This document shows positions 52,098 through 64,000 of a DNA stretch of 64,000 nucleotides, piece by piece (position 1 is the stretch's first letter; every line of letters begins with the position of its first letter). The stretch covers positions 12,861,560-12,925,559 of the forward strand of contig HG738140.1 of NCBI GenBank assembly GCA_000499405.2, written 5' to 3'. The notes beneath the pieces are model-generated. The model did no database searches, was not told the DNA's origin, and saw only the letters and a list, made by a program, of their open reading frames with translations. This DNA comes from Onchocerca volvulus (taxonomy: Eukaryota > Nematoda > Chromadorea > Rhabditida > Onchocercidae). The translations under genes and the position numbers were made by a program.

Positions 52098-55000
52098 TTT
52101 CTGTATATATATCGTTAATTCATACATCCATCGATCTTTCCTGTTCGATCATCGATCTAACTTATTGATTCACGAAATATTTAACCTAAATATCAGATCT
52201 TCTTCGATGCATGAATTATCTGCTATAATTTTGTATTCTATTTGATCTATTTTTATCACTAATCACATAATTTGAGCTATTGTTCGCTTTTTGCAAATGA
52301 CATAATTTGACAAAAATATCTTTCATCATCTTTCATTTCAATATATTACTTGTCGTAAGAATTGAAAAAAAAGAAAAAAATCTATTTTTTTCAAGAATTT
52401 CTAAGAAAACAATCCTTCAATCGTTATTATTCATATAAATATTGTAAATTAGCAAAATAAATTTCACAATTTTAATACAGATATTTGACGCTGTAAAATA
52501 TGAACAAGTTTTGAATAAATTTTTAATCATAATCATAAAAGTAGAAACAGTAGAAAATTTAGCAGTGTTATAATTTAAATTTAAATCATATCAAACAATT
52601 CTGCACAAATCTCAGCGAAAAATGTATGATAGTCGTTACGGTCGAAAAAAAAAAATTAAAACGTGGCACCTTGCAATGATCACATTCATTTATACCTTAA
52701 AAATATTTTTGTATATATGTTTTTCTGTGAAGAAATTATCACATCAATCATTATTACTACAATTATTAAACGTTATTTTCGTTATTGTAGCATTGATATA
52801 TGAATCTGACCATGATATCACGATCTAATTTTAACGTTTTTGACAGGAAATATGTCATTTTTTTTCATGATCAAGAAGCAAGTGCGCAATTGTTCAACGA
52901 AAAAGCGCAAATAATTGAATTCCTGAGTGTTTTCTTTTTTTTTACAACAAAATTTAAGAATCAATTGAAGCAAAATTAATTGAAGGCTTCATAGCTATTC
53001 TTGCTTTTTTTTTTTTTTTTTTATGATTGTGTTGATAAAAAATATTTAAAATATAACAAATCATTCAATAAATTGCTAAACATGATAATCTAATTTTCGA
53101 GTGAATGTAATAGAACCAGGTGATAGTACTAGTTCTGATTCAATACAGATTACTTTGGAAATATAATAATTCCAATATTCAACAAATTTTATTTGATAAT
53201 TATTGGTTCTATTTTTTTTAATGGCTTTCTACTGAACAAATTAAATTTTCAAAATTTCAATTCATCAAGTAATAATGTCAAATAAAAGTTAACCTCATCA
53301 AGTTCATCCCACATAAGCAAATTCTTCCCGCATATTTTTGGAACGTTGTCAACAAAATTCAGATTCATCAATCAAAGTTGTTTGTATTGTTTGGATAAAG
53401 TAATAAAGAAGTAGTATTACAATTACGCTGAATATTGTAGCTATTGTACTAAAACTTGAAATTTCTAATTTTGAAACGAAATTTTTTGGAAGAGAAATAA
53501 TTTTTGCAAATCAAACAAGACATAGAATATGTGGAGGCGGTTGATTCCTTGATGTTTTCCGGAATTTGATCTTTATTATATCATACAAACAAACTTTTTT
53601 GCACTCAATTTTTGCGGTAAAATTAAATTTGTAACATATAACAGATGGATAGTATGAATAATGTACATGGAGATGTAGAATATCAAAAATTTACTTAATA
53701 AAAAAAAACAAAAAAAAAAGAAAAAAGCAATTTTCTTATGATGTTCAGCTTGTTGTTGTTTCATCAGTGATACCGTCGTACTTTTTTGATGATTTTCGAA
53801 AAATTTCCATTGATGTTAAATATACGTAAGAATTGCCAATCTCAAAAATGCGCATTTTTGACCAGAAAAAATAAATTTCACAATAACATTTATATTCTTT
53901 TGCTTAAATAATGCTTCGAACATTAATCTAATTCTACATTTAAGTGTAAAAACTGTTACTTCCTATTTATTTTCACCAAAATCAAGAATAGTTTGGAATA
54001 ATAGGAGGAAAAAAAAAACATAAATTTGCAATCATAGTGATTTTATGAATAAAATTATTTGTTACAAGGAAAATTATGGCTCAATTAAAAAATTCTTTGG
54101 TAATAATATTCTTTGAAGATAATGCTTATTAATAACGGTAGTTTAGAAATCACAAAATGTTCAAAATAATTTAAAAATGTTTTGATTAAATGTTTACAAA
54201 GGAAGTCCTAAAAAAAGTGAAAGAATATTAGAACTGTATGAAAAGGGAAAAATGAATCACATTTTTTCAATTTTCTTTCGAACAAATTGGATGATCAGTA
54301 TTTGATTTTTTTGGAAATAACACTATCATCACCAGTACTTTTAATTGGATTTGACCTGCTTCCTGAATTACCATTCATAAGAAAGTAAATTTAATAAATT
54401 GTGCTGAATTGCAGCATAATCCACGCCGTATTAAATTTAGCAAATGATGCTAATACAGCTGTGATTCCAAATAATCATAATACATGATTCATTGGATGAT
54501 CAATCGATTATTCAAATTGATATGTGATCTTTCCAGAAGAAAGAAAGATAGTATAAAATGGTGATTTTCATCTTATTTTCAGTTGATCCATTATTTTAAT
54601 ATCGCCATTATTCTACAAATAGAATTGCTACTACCTCGTCCAAACTGCATAAATCACCAAACTTCTACTTGGTACGTATTCCACATCGATCCTATTACTT
54701 AACAAAAGTTGTAGAATTCAAAGTAAACAGCGCAGTAGTAATTTCTATCGTCTTTCCTGTGTTTTCTATTTCTTTTGTTGCATAAATTTTAGCATTTATT
54801 TAACAAATATGTAGTTCTTTAGATTTTTGTTTGCTTCATCATTTCGATGTATTAGTTTATTTATTAAGCTGTAATAAGTTTTAAATATGTTCAAATCAAG
54901 TTCTTTTTTATATTCTTTAGCATATTTTAAAAATTTCGTAAAAATTTATAAAAATCACTCGTTGTTTTTTTTTTCTTTTTTTTCTTAAATTTTTATAGTT

Positions 55001-56319
55001 GTACAGTTTCCAAAATTAATTTAATGCAAATGTAAGTGTAAAGAACATACGCTACATATGTCCTTTTTATGCATTGTATCTTTTCAGTGACTTATTTCTG
55101 TTATAAAAATTCTCGTATCGTTACGATTTTCATGCTCTGTTTTTTTAAATACTTTAATTTAGATGATTGCATTTCTTAACATTTCTGTTAAAATAAAACG
55201 TATTTTTTACAAGTATTAGATTTGTTGAAAGAATTTTTGCATATAACTTAAGTCTTAAATGTGAAGAAAGCAAACATGGCAGTATATTAACAATAGCTTT
55301 TTAACATAAGTTATATATTAAATAATGAACAGAGAGATCAGAATTGGTTGATAAATAATAATCATTAAGCTATAATTTTTATCCCAAAAGAATGTGAAAT
55401 GTCCTGAAAGAAGTTAGGGAGGACAGGGAGGAAAATCATATTTTCGCATAAGTATATATCAAAATTACATTTCCTCAGTCATTCTTGAAGGAATTACAGT
55501 CTCACCCACGACCGGTATTTACCAGACAACCCAACTTCCTCCCCCGCGACGAACCAAACACATCCTCAGCTACTCCTCATTTAATTTGTCAAATAATCGT
55601 CGCTAACTGGCACTACTACAGTTCGCGAATTGATCCTAATTGGTGCTAAGAAAATCTCGTTTGGAAAATCTTTTTCACTGCTTATTTCTCTTATCATATA
55701 AAAGTTCTCTTCTTTCCCTCTCTATCTGTCGTCTTATTAGTCTTTTCTCCATATTGTTTTGTGCAGTTTTTTAGTCTTTTCTCTCTCTTTCTCTTTTAAT
55801 TTGACTCTGTAGGTTTCCAATTGTATGAAATTATCAATCTTTCAATGCTTTTTATTAAAATGTTTATCATTTGTGTCTTTTTCTCACAACAGTATTGTGT
55901 TATTTGTTAGGTCATTAAGATAGTTTCTTGCTGATAATATCATTTTATGGAATTGATCTTTGATAAATCGAATTGATCTTTGATATTGTAAAGAACGGAA
56001 AAAAAATGAAATATTCTGAGAAATAGCGAGATGATAACTATAACATCTGCCACGTTCTATATAAAGTTCCTAAGACTTTCTTTAAAATATGCTTCCTTTT
56101 TGCTTATTTCGCTCGCTCTACCGGGTTCTCATTGTTTTAAAAATAATTAAATACATAAATTATCAAACAAAAAAACGAGAAATATTGTGGAATAAATCAT
56201 CTTTAAGAATCAAAATTAATTTCTAGTTGGCATGATGCAAAATTGGAAGAAATGGAATTGGAATAAGTTGAATTAATAATGGGAATAGTTCATGATTTCA
56301 CAAAATCTTCGATGCCTGC
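52098..56319. other. intergenic region between pseudokinase and HYI
   Basis: The first 400 bases should be the pseudokinase 3' UTR, with AATAAA at 52456-52461. A 68-codon open frame at 52622-52828 is hydrophobic and unrecognised. GAATTGATCTTTGATA is tandemly repeated at 55950-55965 and 55970-55985. A GC- and CpG-richer patch (about 55495-55640) stands out and could be regulatory or a relic. No exon was supported. Confidence 0.45.
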
Positions 56320-56330
56320 TTTTTCTTCAG
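56320..56330 (+). promoter_or_regulatory. candidate trans-splice acceptor for HYI
   Basis: CTTTTTCTTCAG ends at 56330, 40 bases before the start codon, with no ATG between. It is a strong match to nematode acceptors in a position typical for spliced-leader addition. Confidence 0.5.
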
Positions 56331-56370
56331 ATTTATTGTTTTCATCAAAGAAATTTGAAATATTCTGACG

Positions 56371-58559
56371 ATGCGTATAGCTGCAAATTTGACGATGATG
56401 TTTCCTGAGATGGATTTGCTGCAAAAGTAATTAATATTTTCTTTTTTTTTTTCGTCTTTGTTAAAAAAAAAAAGAAGCATTTGAATAAATTTTTTTCTAC
56501 ATCATTTAGGTCTTCATGTAACACATCAGTTTGAGTTGATAACTGGGCAATGATTGGTGCAGAATTACGCAACCTATTTGAAATTGCAAATTTATTAATT
56601 CCAAAACAGCTTCAACATTAAATTAAGTAATAAAAATTCAGCGTTAAGTAGCGGAAAAAAAATTAGCAAAAGAAAAAATTAATCCAAATAATTCTAAATC
56701 AGTAATTTTTGATTTTGATTAGGAAGCTGTATTAAAATTATCCGCTTTCGATAATTATCTAGAACCATATATGAAGATATGAGAAAGCAGCTGAACTTGG
56801 GTTTCAACTTGTTGAAGTATCACTACCATATGGATGGCCAATGGAGAAGCTGCAAGAACAAGCTGAACATTATCGCCTCAAACATATTCTTATCAACGCA
56901 CCCGCAGGTATCCCTTATTTTGTTCTTTTTTTTTTCCTAAATTAAATTATCCTTAAAGCATTTTTCTTCTTTTCTCTCCTTTTTTCCAACTGTCCATCTT
57001 TCGACTTGACTTGTGTTGGATATTGAGATAGACTCTAGATTAATTCTGTGCTGTTTTTATTTATTACTTTATATTCGATATTTATTGTAGATAATTCAGT
57101 TTGCTTCGCACATATATTTCTTCCATAAAAATTATTGCAGGTGACTGGTCCAAAGGCTTTCGTGGCCTTGCAGCCCTTTCAGAGCAAAAATCCAAGTATA
57201 TTGAATCTTTGAATATCGCAGTTCAGTACGCGAAAAAGCTGAATGTGCAGAAGGTTCCATTCTATGCTTGAAGTTATCAACTGAATCTTCTGAAATCTTT
57301 AACAAATTCATATACTTTCAAGTCTTATTCGCTCTAATAATTTCTTTTTGCACTTTTCAAAATTTTGTATCTTTTCATTATCGGTTTAGGTTCATGTGAT
57401 GGCTGGTATAGCGGAACAAACAGATAAGAACTTCGAAGTTTACGTTGAAAATATTCGTTTAGCTTGTCAGCAATTTAAGAAGGTTGAAAATAAATGTTTA
57501 AATATAGTAAACAAATCGAGGGTTGATTTTTTTTTTTTTAAATTTGTTTGCAATTTTCCATAACAGTAATCAAATATTGTTCAGTTTCATTTTATTTGTC
57601 GTTGATATCGGTTTTAGGAAGAATTTTTTAGGAATCAATAATTTGTCTCATTGAACCGATCTGCGAAGCTGCTATTTCTGGCTATTTCATGAATTCTTAT
57701 TCGAAAGGTGTTAATTCTCTTAATATTTCTGATATTTGGCTTCCATTCATTTATTCCTTAATATCATTTCAGTTGTTATAATAAATAAAATTAGAAGAGT
57801 TTCATTATCTAAATTAATTTCTAAGCAAAAAATGAAAAATATATTGCAGCCTTACAAGTGTTGAAAGAAGTCAATGAACCGAACTTAAAGATAATGTTGG
57901 TGAGTACTGTGCGTTTTTAAAGTATAATTCATAAAAATTGCTATTTTAAACTTTCATTTTTCTCAACATTTTTTTTTTCTGTTAAAGTAAACACCAGTTT
58001 TGCAGGATTTGTTTCATGCTCAGCAAATTTGTGGGCAGCTTACTTTTACTATTGAAACTCTCGCACCTTTTACAGGTTAGCTAATTTTGAACTTGATTTA
58101 CATTACTTAAAATTACTATCGGAGTTATTATCGTACGTGTCTTTCTAGAAAATAAATCCTCTGAGAGTGCTAATCGTTATCCAAATTCATTTTGCTGCAC
58201 GATGCTGCATACTAAATAGTTTTTTTTTTCTTAAATTGAGCTCATTAGTATACAGGAAATTCAGTAAGATGCAAAAAAAAGAGACATATCAAAGCTAATT
58301 ATCTTTCATTATTTAAAAATTTAACCAGTCTCTACAATTTTTGCTTTATAAAATTAATAACTTTCTAATTTCAGGACACATTCAAGTAGCTCAAGTACCA
58401 GGTCGTCATGAACCAGATACAGATGGCGAAATAAATTACAGTTATGTGTTTAATGTACTAAAGAAATTTGGCGACTGGGACGTTGGTTGTGAATATCTAA
58501 ATAGTGGATGCGATAATCAGTATCTCCAGTGGGTTTACCGTTATGGACTTACATTTTGA
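56371..58559 (+). CDS. HYI: hydroxypyruvate isomerase, 8 exons, complete
   Basis: Predicted to interconvert hydroxypyruvate and tartronate semialdehyde; a TIM-barrel protein of the xylose-isomerase-like family. Exons: 56371-56426, 56777-56907, 57141-57253, 57390-57482, 57632-57707, 57850-57899, 58006-58075 and 58375-58559. Phases close and give 257 aa, near the animal HYI length of about 260-277. Recognisable blocks: ANLTMMFPE at the N-terminus, LVEVSLPYGWP, HILINAPAGDW, KVHVMAG, CLIEPI with the metal-site Glu139, DLFHAQ (Asp174, His177), GHIQVAQVPGRHEP (from 197) and VGCEY with Glu236. Between the EPI motif and the next block, the usual NTR-type sequence is replaced by CEAAISG. The small first exon was placed by homology and phase. 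The donor of exon 3 (GTTCCA) is poor but keeps KVHVMAG intact. A damaged partial copy lies at 63228. Confidence 0.93.
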
Positions 58560-59863
58560 CAGCGCTTGCTTATTTTTCAAGTTTTTCTTTCGTGTTTCCA
58601 TAAGACTTTCGGATTTATTTTTTAACATGCTGAAGTAATAGTTAGTTCTAAACAAAAGAATCGTTAAGATTCTTAAGATTAATGCAGTTAGAAGTGGCAT
58701 ATTTCTCTGTAATTGCTCCTTTGTTATTTTATCTACCCAGTTGATGCACTATAGTTTCCAAATATTTTCTCGATCTTTTTGCTTTGTTCTAAGCCATATT
58801 GCATTTTGGGCAAGATTTGCTCTAAAGAATTGAGGCTTCACAATATATAATATTTTGTGATATTCTTTTCTTGTATAGTGTATAGTTTTTTCTAAAAAAA
58901 TGTCTAATCGCACAAAATGCATAAATTCCAAAAATTTATTTTAATTTATTGAGTTACAAAACACTAAGTCAATTATTATAACAGTTAAGTAACTGAGTCC
59001 GAATATTTTCCGGAATTTTTTAGATCCAAAATAAGTTTCTTCCAGGATTTATAACAGTATCAGTTATTCCAGCAATTTTTTTTAAAGCTGTGATTTTGTT
59101 TCACACACATATTTCATTATCCACATCTAATACTAAAAATCTAATAAATTTTTCCATTTGTTTTCGACTTATATTCATAAAAAGTTTTTCATTCGATATA
59201 TCATTTTTACAAGAAGTATAGTATAGCTTCTTTGTTCATTCTTTTTATCTTGTTTTTTTATATTGCTTCAATGCTTCAATATTTTCCTCTAAAATTTATA
59301 AGTTTTAGATTTTTTTTTTTTGGTGCGATAAAAAAAATTAAGAAATAATGTTTATTCCATGATTTTAACTTATTGTGCATTTTTATTGTATTTCAAATTG
59401 GAATATATGATATTGTTGTGCCTTGTTTACATAAAAGATGAGTCGGGGATATAAAGCAAAAAAATAATGATTCAGGATGCTCCGTTGTTGCAGTTTTCAC
59501 CTATTTTTCATGCAGTTCTTTAAGGAACCATCATTTCCAGCTACAGTATATTGTTTAGTTTATTTAGTAGTTGTATTAATATGTCTGGGTCGAAATTTTC
59601 ATTTTCCTTCAAATACTTTTCAAAAATTCTTTGAGTAAATGTAAATGTCATGTTCAGGTTTATGTGTTTCGCTTTTTGAAGAATTATTCTTTCCGTAAGT
59701 GAAGTATGGAGGTCGTGCAAAATGGCATCCTGTAATGCTACAGAGTTTATAGTAACAGTCATGAAATTGATCATTACAAGTGTAGAAAAAGAAATAATCT
59801 AAACTAGTAATGGGAATAAAGTTATTCATAATAAATGGAATGGTGGGCCAGAGCAAGGTCCTT

Positions 59864-59920
59864 TACCCAGTGACCGATTGTGTTTGCTGATGCTCAGACA
59901 CAACTCGGTACCACAGGGTA
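59864..59920. ncRNA. candidate structured RNA hairpin, 57 nt
   Basis: Nested pairing: TACCC/GGGTA (59864-59868 with 59916-59920), then ACCGATTGTGT (59873-59883) with ACACAACTCGGT (59898-59909) leaving a single bulged C. Inside that, CTGA/TCAG (59887-59890 with 59894-59897) closes a 3 nt loop. The segment is far more GC-rich than its surroundings, and GAGC/GCTC could extend the stem outside. No Rfam-type family was recognised, so either strand may be the transcript, or it may be a repeat fragment. Confidence 0.35.
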
Positions 59921-60340
59921 GACGAACGAGCTCATGCAAAAGGAAAGTGTTGATGTGGATTTATTGCTTTCGGGGATTTTTGATTCCAAATTCATTGGTT
60001 CCTTCTTTTTCGTTTTTTCGAAGTATCGATTGCAATCTGAAACGTGAAAAATAATTTTCAAAATATTTTCAATTTTTAAAAAATAGAAAAGATATAACAA
60101 AAGCCAGTATTAGTTAAGATTAAAAAATAACAATATAAAATAAAGTTAATATCAGTTAAGATTAAAAAACAACAATTTAGTGTTTAAACTTACTTTTGAA
60201 ACTGAAATCAGATTAAAATAGAAAAATACAGACAATGAAATGAAAGCTAAATACAAGAGAATTCGATAATCTCTACGTTCCGAAATATTCAAAATAACTG
60301 AGTTATTTACACAGTTTACTAATTTCTATAAAACTAATCA

Positions 60341-60560
60341 TCCAACAATGACTGCTCCTATTCATCAACTATACAACTCTTGGAATAATTTTACGCAAAA
60401 TATGGTTGTTATGAAATGGATTGCCAGAAGCACTCAACATATTAAGTGGCTTATGCTCAGCTGGTGGATTGTTTACATCAACCAAATTTTCATTTATTAC
60501 ATTTCGTCCTCAGTATAATTCATATTTTCCAAGTTTCAAAGTATTTCTCTTTTATATTAC
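60341..60560 (+). pseudogene. unassigned protein-like fragment in two frames
   Basis: One frame from ATG 60347 reads about 57 codons (starting MTAPIHQLYNSWNNF). After about 60420 a second frame reads GLPEALNILSGLCSAGG and on to a stop. The first frame then turns into AT-rich filler. This looks like coding sequence with one frameshift, but no family could be named. A decayed fatty-acid-elongase segment was considered on weak resemblance only. Confidence 0.2.
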
Positions 60561-62740
60561 AAGCTCTTGGCATCTTTTGTCGTAAAATTTTTCAATTCAA
60601 AGAAAATTTAAGGGACATGACAAAAACAGGTATCCATAAAAAGAAAAGAAAAATTTATTTAATCGATATCATTTTGATGATGTTTTGTGTTAAGAATGCT
60701 TTGAATAATGTAATCTGTTAGAAGGTAATAAAACTATAAATATAAGAAATAAAAGTCCTTTCAAAATAACTTTTAAATAGGCATAATAAGTGCAGAAATA
60801 AAAAGTAGAACAGCTAGCAGTATAATATTCAGTTTAAAATAATTTTAATTTCCTCTAAAATAAATCTTCTAATTTACTTTTATTTTTGATTTTAGAAAGA
60901 ATTCATTTTTGTGCTTTTGGTAGCATCTCAATAATTTACTGTTTTCAATGGCATCTTCTTTCACTCATAAATATAATATTTGTTTGGTTTCAGAAGGTTA
61001 TAGTGAATATCAGCTTGCATTAAAAAAATACTAGTAAAATAATCTCAGTTTATAAGTTTAGCAGAAGCTGGGATACGGTAAGTTTACTCGAAAAGATCAT
61101 ACGATATTCTTTTCGATAAAAATTTACTGTTCTGAACTAAGCAAAAATTAATGGATAAAATTGCATTGCACATAATATTTTCATTCTTTTCCAAATCATA
61201 ATAATTACAATAATTACCAAATCATGATGGTTATCACGAGGTATATAACACGACAATTGATAATTAAAGGTAACAATAATAATTGGAAAAAGAAATGATT
61301 CGTTATATTATAGATTTGATATCAGTTTATGCATGAAAAGTAACATAATCTTGATATTAAATAAGCAAATAAATTGAATATCATCTTAATTCGTGGAATT
61401 CGCAAGATTTCAATGCATGTTTTTGATGTTATTGAAAAGTTCATTTTCTCAGTGATTTGTCAAATGACGTCTCAAATATTAAATTGGAATGTTCAGCACT
61501 CAACACATTTCGGTTATTTTAAAAGTTAAATAGATCAATCGATTCTCAAATGACAGGTTTACATAAAGACTGTTAGTCAAATAAATGAAAAAAAAAAAAA
61601 AAAGATGACTAACTTATTTAATCTTCCGTGATGCTGATCAAAATAAATAAGCTGATATTCTTGGAACATCGATCAAATCAACAATGATAGGATAAATTAG
61701 GTATTTATACTGATTTCGATGATATTAATATTAGTATAAGTAATATAAGAACTACAAAGTTCGTATTGCTATAAAAAGAATTTTGATAGACTTTGAATTA
61801 TCAGATATCGCTTATCGCTATAATTACAGATATTTAAACTTTAATTACTTTTAGTTAACTTTATTTTAGTTAACCCAAGTATACACATAGATTATATTTT
61901 TCTCTTTTTCGGGATAGCAAAATATCTCTGTTATTAAGATTAGACTATGATGCCGCAAAGACTTATATTAATTAAAATTGATTGAAATCTTTTAATTAAA
62001 ATCCCATTGTCAATCAACCAGCCAACCATCAAGCACACCAAAATAGTGATATCACACAATTACGATCTGCCCAGATTATCGCTCTAAATAAAAAGTCCAA
62101 CCTCCTTCTCGACAAATCTTTGAGGGAAAAAAAAAAAAAAAAAAAGGAAATTCCATTCAATGTTGCTAAAAATAGAACTTTTACTAATACTTACGTTGAG
62201 AATATTGAAAATATGATTACTGTAACGATGATAGCAATTATTCGATAATGATTACGTGATTTTAATAACAACCTTGAAATAAGAATTTTTTGATACAGAT
62301 CGTTATGAAAAGGTTTACTGTAACAAGGAAGAGAAAAAAAAAAATGTGAATGAAAAATCATTCAATTGTCAATCAATCTTTCAACATTTTTTATTCTTTT
62401 TGACATTAAAGCACATAATCCATACAACAATTCTACTACTGTATAGCAATGTTATTAATTATAAATAGCATCGAATGACAATTTTTACTGTATTTCAATT
62501 TACTGTAGAATAAGAAAAACTAAAAAACTTTTGGGATATGACAAGAAAATCATAATGAAATTTGTTGGAAAGAATGTGGTTGAGAAGGTTGTTGCTGTGA
62601 GAAAAATGAATTGAAATTTATTTTTTTATACAATTTGCCTTCTTTTTTGTACAGACAACTTTTTCAATTGAACCTTCCTTATGTTTGTCGACTTTATGAG
62701 TGTCCGAACGTAATGATTTGTCTCCTTTTTTTTTTTTAAA

Positions 62741-62774
62741 TCCTCTCTTCCTCTCTCTCTCTCTCTCTCTCTCT
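62741..62774. repeat. CT dinucleotide microsatellite
   Basis: A nearly pure (CT)n run of about 34 bases. No coding association. Confidence 0.9.
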
Positions 62775-63227
62775 TTGTTTATTCTTTGCAGATTTGTTTA
62801 ATATTTTCAGTCATAGTTAAGAATTGATAATTCGTAAATTCATTCCAACCCAATTAACAGTACTGAAAATTACTTTAACATCAAAAGAAAATATTTTTTA
62901 TTGAAAAAACAAAATTAATTTCAAAAAACGGTAAGAATTTCTGCTAAAATTTTCGTTTTTGATTTAAATCTTTGAAGAAATTATCGTAAATGCGAATGTT
63001 GTGAACTTTTATTTTTTTTTTTTTTTTTGCCAGTATCAGATATAGAAATACAATCAAAAAATCTTTGTGTTAGGAACTTTTATGTAATTATTGATTTGTT
63101 AAGATCATTTACTATTGATGAAGTGATTATAGGTGAACGAAGAATTTTACATTTTAATGTTAATTGCAAAATTAGAATTCTGTTGTTACGAATTAATTTT
63201 TAAGCAAACAATAAAAATTAACTTTAG

Positions 63228-63436
63228 CTCTGCAAATATTGAACGAAATCAACGAACCGAATTTGAAGATTATATTGATGAGTACAAACCATTTTTTAAG
63301 CACAATTTCGGATGAATCTGCTTATTTAAATTTTCATTTTTTCTGTTTCTATTAAAGTAAATATTACCAGTTTACAAAATTTGTTTCATATTTACCACAT
63401 TTTGGCATTTTATCATAACTATTGAAACACTTTATA
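63228..63436 (+). pseudogene. partial HYI copy, exons 6 and 7
   Basis: 63228-63277 is a 50 bp match to HYI exon 6 (57850-57899), same length and frame, 38 of 50 bases identical. Most codon changes are silent or conservative (NEPNLKI kept). Its acceptor TTTAG is intact, but the donor GTGAGTAC has become ATGAGTAC. The following intron keeps the parental order (CATTTTT, TTAAAGTAAA, CAGTTT). The exon 7 copy (about 63374-63436) keeps AATTTGTTTCAT and ACTATTGAAAC, but its acceptor reads ACAA instead of GCAG and its frame is broken. Exons 1-5 and 8 were not found. This is the remnant of a tandem duplication. Confidence 0.8.
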
Positions 63437-64000
63437 GATAAATGAAAATGAAATTTATAAGTCAACTTCGGATCTATATTTTCTAAAATTATGCTGAATT
63501 TTATCTAAAATTTTATGCACTTAGTTCTAAATTAACGAGAAAGTTTAAGTCGTTAATAAATTTTTTCACAAATAACAATTATTTGAACATACTTTAAATC
63601 TTCGATGATTCAGTTTGCTGTAGAATTCGGCAACTTAAAACTTCAAATTCATGTTTCGAAACTGAAACTATTAGACTGATATAATGAGAAGTTAAGATTT
63701 AATTCAACTTCTAGATTTTTACACTTTCAAGTCTTCAAGTGAAATGTGTAAACAAATTCAAGAAAAATAGTCATGTGAAAACTAATGCAATTATTTTATC
63801 TGATTAAATTTAAATAAAGTTAAACTTAGCTCTTGGTACTGGCATCAGGAAATAAAATTATTCATGTTGTTTTCCAGAAGAAAATCGATATCGCATGTTG
63901 GCAATTATTTTCAATGCATCATAAAGTTTTGGCAACCTGAAAAATTTTATGTCAGAATGAATAAGATGAAAAAAAGATGATGTCTTAAATGAAGTAAATT
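63437..64000. other. AT-rich right end of window
   Basis: Nothing recognisable on either strand. A copy of HYI exon 8 would be expected here if the duplication had been complete, and it was not seen. Confidence 0.5.

Larger units (their letters stand above)
58560..63227. other. region between HYI and its partial copy
   Basis: No firm gene. It contains a strong hairpin (59864-59920), an unassigned protein-like fragment in two frames (60341-60560), a poly(A) run near 61590 and a CT microsatellite (62741-62774). Remnants of further HYI exons belonging to the partial copy could lie between 62.6 and 63.2 kb, but only faint resemblance was seen. Confidence 0.4.

Noticed and set aside
52622..52828. 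68-codon hydrophobic frame after the pseudokinase
   Set aside because: The Leu/Ile/Phe richness is what AT-rich DNA gives in this phase. No conserved motif or supporting signals.
59541..60100. Minus-strand frames of 68 to 78 codons
   Set aside because: No family, no consistent splice chain, and the frames overlap one another. The GC-rich part is better explained by the hairpin at 59864-59920.
60341..60480. Fatty-acid elongase fragment
   Set aside because: Only a loose WN...LPE spacing resembles the family, and the HxxHH motif is absent. The assignment is not supported.
1..64000. Wolbachia-derived or other bacterial insertions, tRNA genes, CRISPR arrays
   Set aside because: Looked for long GC-richer open frames, tRNA A/B boxes and regular direct repeats with unique spacers, and saw none. 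The only regular array (31586-31912) is a head-to-tail minisatellite without spacers.

Overview
The window looks like nuclear DNA of a parasitic nematode, most likely a filarial or other clade III (spirurid) species. The base composition is very AT-rich. Genes are split into many short exons with GTAAGT-like donors and T-rich ...TTTCAG acceptors. T-rich acceptors sit a few tens of bases before start codons, as expected for spliced-leader trans-splicing. The BEL/Pao retrotransposon remnant fits a nematode as well. The species call is inference. I saw no Wolbachia-like or other bacterial insert, no tRNA or rRNA gene and no CRISPR array.

Five protein-coding genes can be modelled, four of them from start codon to stop with every splice phase closing. 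(1) Minus strand, 6328 to 1752: a complete 13-exon heparan sulfate D-glucuronyl C5-epimerase (hse-5/GLCE), 569 aa. (2) Plus strand, 12803 to 16893: a complete 10-exon glycerol kinase, 513 aa. (3) Minus strand, 30185 to about 20422: a RhoGAP-domain protein of at least 12 exons, with both ends and one 3 kb internal join uncertain. (4) Plus strand, 50073 to 52097: a complete 6-exon casein-kinase-1/tau-tubulin-kinase-like protein that has lost the residues needed for catalysis, so a predicted pseudokinase, 327 aa. (5) Plus strand, 56371 to 58559: a complete 8-exon hydroxypyruvate isomerase (HYI), 257 aa, with a decayed partial copy of its exons 6 and 7 about 5 kb downstream (63228 to 63436).

Between genes 1 and 2 lies a frameshifted, stop-ridden BEL/Pao-type pol fragment (integrase plus the downstream DUF5641-like region, 9523 to 11061). 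An old LTR-like block follows at about 11860 to 12110. A 72 bp repeat lies directly before this fragment and again 3' of glycerol kinase. The stretch 30.2 to 50.0 kb is a gene desert. It holds microsatellites, a minisatellite of about eight 41 bp units (31586 to 31912), hairpins, and at 48.24 to 48.87 kb a decayed Arg/Gln-rich ORF with internal repeats that looks like a mobile-element relic.

The genes do not form a pathway. One acts in Golgi proteoglycan synthesis, two in small-carbon metabolism (glycerol and hydroxypyruvate), one in Rho GTPase signalling, and one is an inactive kinase. Their proximity looks incidental. The most interesting items are the pseudokinase, the HYI tandem pseudogene whose exon 6 still looks protein-constrained, the decayed Arg/Gln-rich element, and several strong hairpins outside genes.
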